NCBI GenBank assembly: GCA_046297395.1
Contig: JBKCNM010000075.1
Coordinates: 22,000-85,999 of the forward strand
DNA: 64,000 bases
DNA from: JBEICQ01 sp046297395
Lineage (GTDB): Bacteria; Bacteroidota; Bacteroidia; UBA4408
Direction: 5' to 3'
This document shows, one piece after another, positions 8,071 to 17,027 of the stretch. Positions within the stretch are counted from its first letter, which is position 1, and every line of letters begins with the position of its first letter. A program made the translations under genes and the position numbers. The notes below the pieces were generated by a model, which saw nothing but the letters and a program-made list of their open reading frames with translations, was not told the DNA's origin and did no database searches.

Positions 8071-9942
8071 TTACTTCTTGATATAGACAAGAAGTGTGGC
8101 AATGTCCGCCGGACTAATACCACTAATTGAGGTGGCAGAGGCTATTGTTTCCGGCTTAAGTCTCATAAGCTTTTCTCTTGACTCTGAAGACAAAGAATGT
8201 ATTTTGCTATAATCCATATTGGCTGGGATCTTGAGCGCTCCAAAGGCAAGAACTTTGTTGGCCATCTCTCGTTCCTTGATGATATAAGACTCGTACTTCA
8301 CCTCAATCTCTACCTGTTCTACAACCTCTTTATCAAACAATTTGTCCTGAATAGAGTGGTCATCACAAACTGCGTAAGGAATAAGTTCTTCAAGGTACAC
8401 CCCTGGCCTTTTTAAAACCAGAAGAAGAGATGTTCGCTGCTCAATGGGCGATGTCCCTAAACCCACTAGGAATTGATTCACCGTTTCCGGTATTAACCGT
8501 GCGTTTCTCAGCCCATGTGATAATGCTTCGATGTTTCTTTGTTTCTCTTCATACATCTTCCATCTCCTATTTTTGACCAATCCCCATTCGCGGCCCTTAG
8601 GCGTAAGGCGTGCGTCAGCATTGTCCTGCCTTAAAAGAATTCTGTACTCGGCACGAGATGTAAACATCCTGTAAGGTTCGTCGGTGCCTTTGGTAACCAA
8701 ATCGTTGATCAGTACGCCTATGTACGCTTCATCCCTTGAAAGCACAAGGGGCTCTTTGTTTAAGCATTGACTGCCAGCATTCATACCCGCCAGCAAACCC
8801 TGACAAGCAGCTTCTTCATATCCGGTTGTACCATTTATCTGTCCGGCAAAATATAATCCTTCAATGGCTTTGGTCTCCAATGATTCTTTTATCTGGGTGG
8901 GAGGAAAATAATCATACTCAATTGCATATCCTGGCCGGAATAGTTTCGCATTTTCAAACCCTGGAACCCTTGCAAGTGCTTTTCTCTGTATGTGTTCCGG
9001 CAGGCTTGTGCTAAATCCATTTAGATAAACCTCTACCGTATTCCAGCCTTCTGGCTCCACAAAAAGTTGATGTCTGTCCCTTTCTGCAAACCTGTTTATC
9101 TTGTCTTCTATGGACGGACAATATCTTGGACCTAGGCCTTTTATCCTTCCCTGAAACATGGGAGATTGTTCAAATCCTTCTCTAAGTAAATCGTGTACAC
9201 CTTCATTCGTACAGGCAATCCAGCAACTTAACTGACTTTTTGGTAAGGGGAGGGTAGTATCATATGAGAACCGGCCTGGCTCAGAGTCCCCCTTCTGTTC
9301 TTCCAGTTTAGAATAATCAATTGACCTGCCATCAATCCTCGGAGGCGTTCCGGTTTTCATTCTGCCTGTTGTAAAACCCAAGGAAATCAGTTGTTCTGTT
9401 AACCCGGTTGCTGCGCGCTCTCCTGTTCTTCCTCCTGAGGATTGTGATTCACCAACATGGATCACTCCGTTTAAAAAAGTCCCGTTGGTAAGTACCACCG
9501 TTCTTGCCTTGAACTGTAGACCAAGTCCTGTGGTGATACCCGTTACTCGATTGTGCTCGATGAGCAGGGAACGACACATATCCTGATAAAAATCAATGTT
9601 GTGATTTTGTTCTAGATACTGCCTCCATAAAGAGGCAAATAAATGTCTGTCGCTTTGACAGCGTGGACTCCACATGGCCGGTCCTTTGCTTCTGTTAAGC
9701 ATCCGAAACTGCACGGCCGATAAATCACTGATGATACCGCTATATCCGCCTAAGGCATCTATCTCTCTAACGATCTGTCCTTTGGCGATGCCTCCCATGG
9801 CAGGGTTGCAACTCATCTGCGCGATGGTTTGCATATTCATGGTAACAAGAAGAACCTTGCATCCCATATTGGCGGCAGCCATTGCTGCTTCACAGCCGGC
9901 ATGACCTGCGCCAACAACAATTACATCATAAGTATGTTCCAT
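8071..9942 (-). CDS. mnmG: tRNA uridine 5-carboxymethylaminomethyl modification enzyme MnmG
   Basis: MnmG, with MnmE, adds the carboxymethylaminomethyl group to U34 of certain tRNAs using FAD, NADH and a folate. The 623-residue length is normal. The FAD site is VVGAGHAGCEAA (residues 10-21), followed by SCNPAMGGIAKGQIVREIDALGG and further family blocks such as GLYFAGQINGTTGYEEAACQGLLAG. The C-terminal helical MnmE-contact domain is complete. mnmA, which thiolates the same uridine, lies 5 kb away. The gene borders the parS-like region at its 3' end and is divergent from the methyltransferase gene. Confidence 0.97.
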   Translation of the reverse strand: MEHTYDVIVVGAGHAGCEAAMAAANMGCKVLLVTMNMQTIAQMSCNPAMGGIAKGQIVREIDALGGYSGIISDLSAVQFRMLNRSKGPAMWSPRCQSDRHLFASLWRQYLEQNHNIDFYQDMCRSLLIEHNRVTGITTGLGLQFKARTVVLTNGTFLNGVIHVGESQSSGGRTGERAATGLTEQLISLGFTTGRMKTGTPPRIDGRSIDYSKLEEQKGDSEPGRFSYDTTLPLPKSQLSCWIACTNEGVHDLLREGFEQSPMFQGRIKGLGPRYCPSIEDKINRFAERDRHQLFVEPEGWNTVEVYLNGFSTSLPEHIQRKALARVPGFENAKLFRPGYAIEYDYFPPTQIKESLETKAIEGLYFAGQINGTTGYEEAACQGLLAGMNAGSQCLNKEPLVLSRDEAYIGVLINDLVTKGTDEPYRMFTSRAEYRILLRQDNADARLTPKGREWGLVKNRRWKMYEEKQRNIEALSHGLRNARLIPETVNQFLVGLGTSPIEQRTSLLLVLKRPGVYLEELIPYAVCDDHSIQDKLFDKEVVEQVEIEVKYESYIIKEREMANKVLAFGALKIPANMDYSKIHSLSSESREKLMRLKPETIASATSISGISPADIATLLVYIKK

Positions 9943-9988
9943 GGTGTTTGGTCTGCAAAAATTGTGTTTTTTCGCACATCAAATCGCA

Positions 9989-10870
9989 ATGGAGTTACTA
10001 AAAGCCTGTCCAATTTGTAAAAAGCCTGAAAGACGCACCCATTTAACGGTTGAGGATTGTTTAGTGAGCCATGAGCACTTTGCGCTTTCTGAATGTATTT
10101 CATGTGGATTTGTATACACATCTCCCAGGCCCCCGGAGGAAGAAATTGGGAAATACTACCAAAGCAATGAGTATGTATCTCATAACGACACAGGAAAAGG
10201 TATTATTCATTTTCTTTATCAAAAAGTTAAATCAATCACGCTCAGACAGAAGTACCGGTTACTAAAATCTCTGCATACCAACGCAAGCATCTCTTTTCTG
10301 GATTATGGCTGTGGAACCGGAAGCTTTGCTGCTTATGTAGGCGGCAAAGGTCATGCTGTGAGCGGTCTTGAGCCTGATGCGGGAGCAAGAAGTATTGCAG
10401 CAGGTAAAATTGAAACTGTGTATAAGTCTCTTGCCGAAATTCCATCATCAGAATCATTTTCGGTCATTAGTCTTTGGCATGTATTGGAACATGTTCACCT
10501 TTTGGATTCAACAGTTTCACAACTTGTGGGCAGGCTGGGAGAGGGGGGCATCATGGTGATTGCTCTTCCCAACCGGAGTTCCCATGATGCCAAAGCATTG
10601 GGAAAGTGGTGGGCTGCCTATGATGCACCCCGTCATTTATATCATTTCAGCAAAAAAGATATTTGTGCTTTGCTTAAACAACATGGAATGATATCGATTG
10701 GTGAAAAGCCCATGTGGTTTGATGCTTTTTATGTGGGGATGCTGAGCTATCGGAACAAAGGAGCATCCTTTCCTGTTTTGAGAGGCTTTTGGATGGGTTT
10801 AATCAGCAATCTGCGCACCTTCTTAACAGGGGAATGCAGCAGCATGATTTATATTTTTAAAAAGCCCTGA
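9989..10870 (+). CDS. Class I SAM-dependent methyltransferase with N-terminal zinc ribbon
   Basis: The N-terminus has two cysteine pairs, CPICKK and CISCGF, a zinc-ribbon layout. Next come the SAM-binding motif FLDYGCGTGSFAAYVG and an acidic residue after the next strand (GLEPD). FSVISLWHVLEHVHLL is the post-I region typical of methyltransferase family 12/23 proteins often linked to surface sugars or secondary products. An upstream ATG at 9941 would overlap mnmG; the ATG at 9989 (MELLKACPICKK) gives the usual start. The substrate cannot be told from sequence. It is a single gene, with 139 gene-free bases before the S9 peptidase. Confidence 0.8.
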   Translation: MELLKACPICKKPERRTHLTVEDCLVSHEHFALSECISCGFVYTSPRPPEEEIGKYYQSNEYVSHNDTGKGIIHFLYQKVKSITLRQKYRLLKSLHTNASISFLDYGCGTGSFAAYVGGKGHAVSGLEPDAGARSIAAGKIETVYKSLAEIPSSESFSVISLWHVLEHVHLLDSTVSQLVGRLGEGGIMVIALPNRSSHDAKALGKWWAAYDAPRHLYHFSKKDICALLKQHGMISIGEKPMWFDAFYVGMLSYRNKGASFPVLRGFWMGLISNLRTFLTGECSSMIYIFKKP

Positions 10871-11009
10871 GAAAGGCATTTCCCTTATATTCATCTTCCA
10901 TGTTGTCCTTGGTGCAAGAACACAAGGATTATTCATTCACTAAATACCGAAATTTTTCTGTCTTTATGATACCGATGACAAACTAAGCCTTGCTATTTCG
11001 TATTATCGC

Positions 11010-12962
11010 ATGCGAAACACTATGCATCACCGTCTGATTATTTTAATTGCAATACTTGGCCTTTCAACAAGCCTTGGGGCACAAAACATTCCTGCAGGAG
11101 AAAACCTGATAATTGAAGGGGTTCCTTCGGTTCCCAAAAAGCTGGCTTCCGAACTGAATATGTACACCAATTCACGCAGTGCGGGCTTTGTAGATTTTCA
11201 TCCGATTCATCGGGAGATTCTCGTTTCCACTCGTTTTGGAAACACAGCGCAGTTGCATGTGGTAAAGCAGGCTCTCGGCATGAGAAAACAACTTACTTTT
11301 TTTGAAGAGCCCGTTGGCGCTGCCAGTTATCAACCTACAGAAGGAAAATATTTTGTTTTTAGCCGCGATGCTGGTGGAAATGAATTTGGTCAATTGTACC
11401 GCTACGACATGCAGGACGGACGCATTACGCTTCTTACGGATGGAGGGCGTTCCCAGAATGGTGGGATGGTATGGAGCCATAAAGGCGATGAATTTTTATA
11501 TGCAAGTACGAAAAGAAATGGTGCAGACAGGGATATCTACCTAATGAATCCGGAAAATCCCACTTCCGAAAAATTGATCGTTCAAAACAGCGGCGGGGGT
11601 TGGGGTGCCGAGAGCTGGGCACCGGACGACAAGCGTTTTATTATGGGAGAAAGCATTTCTGTGAATGAAAGCAGGCTTTGGCTTGTGGATGCTGCTACAG
11701 GAGAGAAAAAAAGACTGTCGCCCGAAACCAAGGAGCAGGCTGTTTTTGGAGATGCAGAATTTTCTTCAGATGGGAAGTCCATCTACCTCCTGACTGATTT
11801 GAACAGCGAATTTTTGGTCCTGGCAAAAATGAATTTATCAAGCGGAAAAATACAGGTGATTACCTCAAAAATTCCTTGGGATGTGAGCGATTATGAAATT
11901 TCTCCTGATGGAAGCAAGCTGGTTTTTGTAACCAATGAGGCCGGATTGAGCAAAATGTACCTTCTTGATACATCTACAGATACATATGGTCCTGTGAATG
12001 AAATTCCTGAGGGTATTATTGGAGGAATCAAATGGCATAACAACAACAAGGACATAGCCATCACTCACAGCCATGCACGATCAACGGCGGATGTTTATCT
12101 TTTTTCCGTGTTGGACCGAAAGTTAGAGCGCTGGACAGAGAGTGAGCTGGGCGGCTTGAATCCGGCTTCACTCAGCCCGGCGGAACTCATTCGATGGAAA
12201 AGCTTTGACGGTCAGGAAATCAGCGGGTTTTACTATAAACCTTCCGAAAAGTTTCAGGGCAAACGGCCGGTCATGATCATCATTCACGGAGGGCCGGAGG
12301 GCCAAAGTTTTCCGGGCTTTCAGGGCAGAAACAATTATTACCTGAATGAGTTGGGAATTGCCTTGATATATCCCAATGTGAGGGGCAGTACCGGTTATGG
12401 AAAATCCTTTGTGAAAATGGACAATGGATATCTCCGTGAAAATTCTGTAAAAGACATTGGTGCATTGCTTGATTGGATTGCCAAGCAACCCGATCTAGAC
12501 GCATCTAGGGTAATGACAATGGGAGGAAGCTATGGAGGCTATATGGCCTTGGCTTGTGCAACATTTTACAGCGACCGCATTCGTTGTTCAAACGATATCG
12601 TGGGCATTTCAAACTTCAACACCTTTTTAAAGAATACCGAAAGCTACAGGCGGGACCTTAGAAGGGTTGAGTATGGTGATGAGCAAGATGCGAAGATGGC
12701 GGCGTTTTTAGAAAAAATCTCTCCACTAAACAATGTCAATAAAATCAAAATACCCATGTTTATTGTGCAGGGAGGCAACGATCCCCGGGTGCCCAGAACA
12801 GAAGCTACACAAATGGTGGAAGCCCTGAAAAAAAACAACATCCCTGTTTGGTATCTTGAAGCAAAAGATGAGGGTCATGGTTTCCGAAAAAAGAACAATG
12901 CAGATTACCAGTTCTATTCCACCATTCTTTTTGTGAAAAAATACCTGCTTGGAATTGAGTAA
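11010..12962 (+). CDS. Exported S9 family (prolyl oligopeptidase-like) peptidase
   Basis: The 650-residue protein begins with a signal peptide (LIILIAILGLSTSLGAQ). The first two thirds look like a beta-propeller of the WD40/TolB kind (SPDGSKLVFVTNE, WSHKGDEFLYAS). The C-terminal alpha/beta-hydrolase domain has the catalytic triad S507 in GGSYGGYM, D591 in GGNDPRVP and H623 in EGHGF. Such enzymes cleave short peptides in the periplasm or outside. ATG at 11022 is an alternative start that leaves the signal peptide intact. It converges with the downstream glycosyltransferase, with about 40 bases between stops. Confidence 0.9.
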   Translation: MRNTMHHRLIILIAILGLSTSLGAQNIPAGENLIIEGVPSVPKKLASELNMYTNSRSAGFVDFHPIHREILVSTRFGNTAQLHVVKQALGMRKQLTFFEEPVGAASYQPTEGKYFVFSRDAGGNEFGQLYRYDMQDGRITLLTDGGRSQNGGMVWSHKGDEFLYASTKRNGADRDIYLMNPENPTSEKLIVQNSGGGWGAESWAPDDKRFIMGESISVNESRLWLVDAATGEKKRLSPETKEQAVFGDAEFSSDGKSIYLLTDLNSEFLVLAKMNLSSGKIQVITSKIPWDVSDYEISPDGSKLVFVTNEAGLSKMYLLDTSTDTYGPVNEIPEGIIGGIKWHNNNKDIAITHSHARSTADVYLFSVLDRKLERWTESELGGLNPASLSPAELIRWKSFDGQEISGFYYKPSEKFQGKRPVMIIIHGGPEGQSFPGFQGRNNYYLNELGIALIYPNVRGSTGYGKSFVKMDNGYLRENSVKDIGALLDWIAKQPDLDASRVMTMGGSYGGYMALACATFYSDRIRCSNDIVGISNFNTFLKNTESYRRDLRRVEYGDEQDAKMAAFLEKISPLNNVNKIKIPMFIVQGGNDPRVPRTEATQMVEALKKNNIPVWYLEAKDEGHGFRKKNNADYQFYSTILFVKKYLLGIE

Positions 12963-13003
12963 AAAGCTTTTTGATTGAGTGGCCGCAGTGTGGTACGGTA
13001 GGT

Positions 13004-13723
13004 TTATCGAAGTTGGAAACGCATTTGCCAAACACCCAAAAGGGCTTCTCTGAAAATGTGCGAGCTCATCTTTGAAGTGCCTTCTTTTCTGTCGATAAAA
13101 GTAATGGGTACCTCGCTGGCCCTGAATCCTGCACTGATGGCACGGTACTTCATTTCTATCTGAAAGGCATAACCTACAAATCGAATTTGATCTAAGGCAA
13201 TTCCCTCGAGCACACGCCTTGAATAGCATTTAAACCCTGCTGTTGTATCACGGATAGGTATCCAGAGAATCATGCGAACATACACACTGGCAAAATAGCT
13301 CATGAGTATTCTCCCAAGTGGCCAATTACTCACCCTGCCTCCTTTTACATACCGCGAGCCTATAGAAAAATCGTATCCTCTGTCATGAACAGCTTCATAC
13401 AACCTGGGCAAGTCTTCAGGATTGTGTGAGAAATCTGCGTCCATCTCAAAGATGTATTCATACCCTTTTCGGAGGGCGTATTTGAAACCATGTATATAGG
13501 CTGTTCCAAGACCGGCTTTTCCGCTACGCTCTTCGAGATAAAGTCCCGGGAATTCTTTTTGAAGTTCCCTCACTATACCGGCTGTACCATCGGGTGAACC
13601 ATCGTCTACAATCAGAATATCAAAGGTAACAGGCAAAGAAAAAACCTTGCGAACAATCTTTTCGATGTTCTCTTTTTCATTGTAAGTAGGGATGATGACA
13701 AGCTTGCTGTCCAATTTGGTCAC
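13004..13723 (-). CDS. Polyprenol monophosphomannose synthase-like GT2
   Basis: Family 2 glycosyltransferase of the dolichyl-phosphate-mannose synthase type, transferring a sugar from a nucleotide donor to polyprenyl phosphate. Visible motifs are LVIIPTYNEKENI at the N-terminus, ILIVDDGSPDGT, EMDADFSHNPEDLP (the DxD metal site) and SIGSRYVKGG. No membrane anchor follows the catalytic domain. The frame is open to an ATG at 13771, but that would run into the divergent rlpA-like gene. The GTG at 13723 or the TTG at 13717 gives a short N-terminus like that of relatives, so GTG is used here with some doubt. Confidence 0.85.
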   Translation of the reverse strand: MTKLDSKLVIIPTYNEKENIEKIVRKVFSLPVTFDILIVDDGSPDGTAGIVRELQKEFPGLYLEERSGKAGLGTAYIHGFKYALRKGYEYIFEMDADFSHNPEDLPRLYEAVHDRGYDFSIGSRYVKGGRVSNWPLGRILMSYFASVYVRMILWIPIRDTTAGFKCYSRRVLEGIALDQIRFVGYAFQIEMKYRAISAGFRASEVPITFIDRKEGTSKMSSHIFREALLGVWQMRFQLR

Positions 13724-13756
13724 ATTTTTGTGGTTAAAAGTAGTCACCTTTACGAT

Positions 13757-14149
13757 ATGAAACCATCCCAACTCTTTTTTTATTTTGTGGCATCGGCCTC
13801 TGTTTTGTTTTTTTATGAATCATGGGGTGGTGAAAAGGCTGCCACAGCAGATTGCAAGCGCACAGGAAAAGCCAGCTATTACTCCAATAAATTCAAAGGC
13901 AGGAGAACAAGTAGCGGTCAAAAATACCACCCGGATAGCCTTACATGTGCACACCATAAACTACCCTTTGGAACCCTGCTCGAGGTAACCAATTTGAGCA
14001 ATGGAAAAACTGTACGGGTGAGGGTAAACGACAGGCTTGGGCGCAAATCAAAAAGAATGGTTGACCTCAGTATGGCAGCGGCCCGTCAATTGGAGATGAT
14101 TCATCAGGGCGTTATTCCTGTAAGGATTTCATGTGTGGAAAACCCATGA
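13757..14149 (+). CDS. rlpA: RlpA-like septal/cell wall protein (double-psi beta-barrel)
   Basis: The 130-residue protein has an N-terminal hydrophobic segment (FFYFVASASVLFFY), then the RlpA core: GKASYYSNKFKGRRTSSGQKYHPDSLTCAHHKLPFGT, VRVNDRLGRKSKRMVDLSMAAARQL. The core histidine and aspartate residues of the RlpA fold (AHHKLPFGT, VNDRL) are present. Family members bind or cleave naked peptidoglycan glycan strands in the periplasm. No SPOR domain is seen, so only the catalytic-type domain exists. The ATG at 13757 is preferred over 13730 because it puts the signal segment directly at the N-terminus and clears the divergent gene. Confidence 0.85.
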   Translation: MKPSQLFFYFVASASVLFFYESWGGEKAATADCKRTGKASYYSNKFKGRRTSSGQKYHPDSLTCAHHKLPFGTLLEVTNLSNGKTVRVRVNDRLGRKSKRMVDLSMAAARQLEMIHQGVIPVRISCVENP

Positions 14150-14209
14150 AGCCATGAAGCCTCTTGCTATGAAATGCTGAAAGCAGAATTTTTTTGGAAA
14201 AGAATATGG

Positions 14210-14217
14210 TATTTTTG
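14210..14217 (+). promoter_or_regulatory. Bacteroidota -7 box before the first MORN-type gene
   Basis: TATTTTTG matches TAnnTTTG. The nearest upstream TTTG (14193-14196) is only 13 bases away, shorter than usual, so the -33 element is poor. The candidate start codons at 14219 and 14225 lie right after the box. Confidence 0.35.
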
Positions 14218-14218
14218 C

Positions 14219-15172
14219 ATGCCTATGAAACCGCTTCTTTCCCTTGGCTTTGTTTTATTGCTGGGCTTTTCTGCCCTGGCCCAAAACAAAACTGATGCCC
14301 AGGGCCGTAAACAGGGAAGCTGGAGCAAAGCCTTTACTTCAGGAAAAACGCGTTATACCGGATTTTTTATAGATGATATCCCCGTGGGTAGCTTTCAGTA
14401 TTTTCATGAAAATGGGAAGATAAAAGCCAAAAATTATTTTTTTGAAAAAGGGAAAAAGGCAAAGGCAGAATTGTTCAATACAAAAGGGGAAAAGGAGGCA
14501 GAGGGATTGTATGTAGACAAATTAAAAGACAGCGTCTGGAATTATTACAACACCCAGGGAAAGCTGATTATGACAGAATCCTATAAACTAGGAAAGAAGC
14601 ATGGAGTGTTTAAGGTATACTCTCCTGATGGCTTAAAAACAGAAGAAGTTATTACCTGGTTAAACAATGAAAAGCATGGGGCTTGGACACAATTTTATCC
14701 GGATGGAAGCAAACGAATTGAGGCTTATTACATGCATGGTGAGTTGGACTCAGTGTTTAAGTTTTATTTTCAAGGAGGAAAAATAAAGATGGAAGGCAAG
14801 TACAGAAATGCCGGTAAGGTAGGGGAGTGGCTGGAATACAACAGCGATGGTTCTTTGCGTCTTCAAGAGATATATAAAAACGGTACACATCTGAGAACAA
14901 CGCTCTTGAACGGCGTGTTTAAGCAGTATTATCCCAATGGTTTTATCGAAAGCGAATACCAATACAAGAACGGCAAGAAAAATGGGCCCTTCACCGAGTA
15001 TCACAACACCGGAAAAAAAGTAAAAAGAATGCGCACAAGCCCCGAAGGAGATCAGGAAATGTATGAGGAAGAAGAGGGTATTGTGATTAAAAGAAAAGGG
15101 GTGTTCAAAGACGATTTACCAGTGGGAACTATTGAATCCTTTGACGAAAAAGGGAAACCCATAAAACAATAA
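14219..15172 (+). CDS. Exported MORN/YwqK-type repeat protein
   Basis: An N-terminal signal peptide (LLSLGFVLLLGFSALAQ) is followed by repeated units of about 22-24 residues of the form G.W..Y...G.....Y..GK..G, for example GAWTQFYPDGSKRIEAYYMHGELDSVFKFYFQGGKIKMEGKY. This is the MORN variant found in YwqK-like proteins, a beta-hairpin repeat thought to mediate binding. No enzyme domain is visible. Frame starts further upstream (14174) exist, but the signal peptide and the promoter box favour ATG 14219 or 14225. A second, larger member of the same family is at 27029-28558. Its function is unknown. Confidence 0.75.
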   Translation: MPMKPLLSLGFVLLLGFSALAQNKTDAQGRKQGSWSKAFTSGKTRYTGFFIDDIPVGSFQYFHENGKIKAKNYFFEKGKKAKAELFNTKGEKEAEGLYVDKLKDSVWNYYNTQGKLIMTESYKLGKKHGVFKVYSPDGLKTEEVITWLNNEKHGAWTQFYPDGSKRIEAYYMHGELDSVFKFYFQGGKIKMEGKYRNAGKVGEWLEYNSDGSLRLQEIYKNGTHLRTTLLNGVFKQYYPNGFIESEYQYKNGKKNGPFTEYHNTGKKVKRMRTSPEGDQEMYEEEEGIVIKRKGVFKDDLPVGTIESFDEKGKPIKQ

Positions 15173-15208
15173 AAAACCAAAAAATCCTCACTCAAGTAGT
15201 GTAAATCC

Positions 15209-16315
15209 ATGAAAGGAGAAAAAGTTCTTGTAGCAATGAGTGGTGGCATCGATAGTTCGGTGGCTGCCTTACTATTGCATGAACAGGGATATGAGGTAAT
15301 TGGTATTACCATGAAAACCTGGGATTACGCAACTTCCGGCGGGAGTAGCAAGGAAACCGGCTGTTGCAGTCTCGATTCCATCAATGATGCGCGCAGCTTA
15401 GCGGTTGACCGTGGATTTCCTCACTACATCCTGGATATCCGAGACGAGTTCGGAACCTTTATCATCGACAATTTTGTGGAAGAATACCTTGCCGGCAGAA
15501 CTCCGAACCCATGTGTTTTGTGCAATACCCATATCAAGTGGGAGGCCTTGCTTAAGCGTGCCGACATGCTTGGCTGTAAGTATATTGCCACAGGACATTA
15601 CGCACGCATTCGCATGGAAAATGGCCGATATGTCATATCCAGAGGAAGAGACACTAACAAAGACCAGAGTTATGTGCTCTGGGGATTGAGGCAAGAGGTT
15701 TTGTCGAGAACACTGCTCCCGCTGGGCTCTTTTACCAAGCCGGAAATAAGAGCCATGGCGGCCGACAGGGGGTATCAGGCGCTGGCGAACAAAAGCGAGA
15801 GTTACGAAATATGTTTTGTACCTGACAACGATTATAGAGGTTTTTTAAAACGAAAAGTCGAGGGCCTTGAGGAAAAAGTTGAGGGAGGCAATTTTGTTTT
15901 AAAAGATGGCCGTGTTGTGGGTACCCACAAGGGCTATCCTTTTTATACCATTGGACAAAGAAAAGGGCTGGAGATCGCCTTGGGTCAACCCATGTTCGTT
16001 ACGGCCATTGTCCCCGAAACAAATACGGTGGTATTGGGAACAAAAGAAGATCTTGATGAACTTTCCATGGAGGTTGTGAACCCCAACTTTATCAAATATG
16101 AAGGTCTCACAAAAGACGAAGAATGGTTGGTTCGCGTGCGCTACAAAGATGCAGGAACCATGGCAACCGTAAGGTCTTCCGGAAATGATGTTCAGGTGGT
16201 TTTTCATCAAGCTGTTAGTGGCATAGCTCCCGGACAATCTGCTGTTTTCTACGAAGGCGATGACCTGGTGGGAGGCGGTTTTATCAGAAGGAAAAAACAT
16301 GTTTCGGTCATCTAA
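15209..16315 (+). CDS. mnmA: tRNA-specific 2-thiouridylase MnmA
   Basis: MnmA activates U34 of Lys, Glu and Gln tRNAs with ATP and inserts sulfur. The 368-residue protein starts with the PP-loop motif VAMSGGIDSSVAALLL (residues 8-23). A catalytic cysteine is in RTPNPCVLCNTHIKW, and the second in SYEICFVPDNDYRGFL. The C-terminal beta-barrel is complete. mnmG, acting on the same base, is nearby. The gene overlaps the following lipoprotein gene by 17 bases, so they are probably co-translated. Confidence 0.96.
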   Translation: MKGEKVLVAMSGGIDSSVAALLLHEQGYEVIGITMKTWDYATSGGSSKETGCCSLDSINDARSLAVDRGFPHYILDIRDEFGTFIIDNFVEEYLAGRTPNPCVLCNTHIKWEALLKRADMLGCKYIATGHYARIRMENGRYVISRGRDTNKDQSYVLWGLRQEVLSRTLLPLGSFTKPEIRAMAADRGYQALANKSESYEICFVPDNDYRGFLKRKVEGLEEKVEGGNFVLKDGRVVGTHKGYPFYTIGQRKGLEIALGQPMFVTAIVPETNTVVLGTKEDLDELSMEVVNPNFIKYEGLTKDEEWLVRVRYKDAGTMATVRSSGNDVQVVFHQAVSGIAPGQSAVFYEGDDLVGGGFIRRKKHVSVI

Positions 16316-17027
16316 TTTCCATTTCTCCCATTGCTGGCTTTTTTTGGCCCTCTCGCTCTCGCTTTACGGTTGTGTTAAAGATCCCGTTATTCCGCCGATG
16401 CAGGCCTTGCCGGGCATTACCTATGCACCCCTTCATCAGGGCAAATACGCTGTTTACAGAATAGACTCACTGGTGAGAAATGATTTTACAGGAACGATCG
16501 ATTCCTTTGTTTACTATCTGAAGGAAGTGATGTACCTGGATGAAAACAATCCGGCTTTGGGCGCAACTTTGTTTCGTATAGAGCGATCCTATTCCTCTAG
16601 GCCCGATTCGTTTCCAAACACAAGAATTTGGTCCGGCTTCAGAGATGCGGGAGCGCTGGTTGTTAATGAAGAAAATGTTCCTGTAATCAAATTGAATTTT
16701 CCGCTTACTCAAGGAAAAAATTGGGATGGAAACGCAAGAAATACAAAGGGTTCTCAAACTTATACCTGTATCAAACTACATGAAAACTTCTTGTTGAACC
16801 AAGTGCGATTCGACTCTACCGCATGGATTCTTCAACAGGCAGACTCCAATCTGATAGAGTTAAATTATGAACGGGAAATTTACAGCACTGCCTGTGGAAT
16901 GACCAAGAGAGAATTGTTGAAATTACAAGACACCAAAACATCCCTGGATATTTCTATCCCTTTGCGAACGCGAGCAAACAAAGGATATACACTCACCCAG
17001 ACCGTTATCAATTTCGGAAAACCATGA
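16299..17027 (+). CDS. Lipoprotein of unknown function
   Basis: 242 residues, with an N-terminal lipoprotein signal: hydrophobic LFLALSLSLYG followed by the lipobox cysteine in LYGCVKDP. The rest is rich in beta-type sequence with no family I recognise. It starts within the last codons of mnmA (ATG at 16299) and its stop overlaps the ATG of the subtilase gene by 4 bases, so the three genes form one unit. It is likely anchored in the outer or inner membrane facing the periplasm. A helper role for the secreted protease is only a guess from position. Confidence 0.75.
   Translation: MFRSSNFHFSHCWLFLALSLSLYGCVKDPVIPPMQALPGITYAPLHQGKYAVYRIDSLVRNDFTGTIDSFVYYLKEVMYLDENNPALGATLFRIERSYSSRPDSFPNTRIWSGFRDAGALVVNEENVPVIKLNFPLTQGKNWDGNARNTKGSQTYTCIKLHENFLLNQVRFDSTAWILQQADSNLIELNYEREIYSTACGMTKRELLKLQDTKTSLDISIPLRTRANKGYTLTQTVINFGKP

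Noticed and set aside
10101..10116. Additional parS-like half-site (TTTCATGTGGATTT) in the methyltransferase gene
   Set aside because: Only one arm matches, and it lies inside coding sequence.
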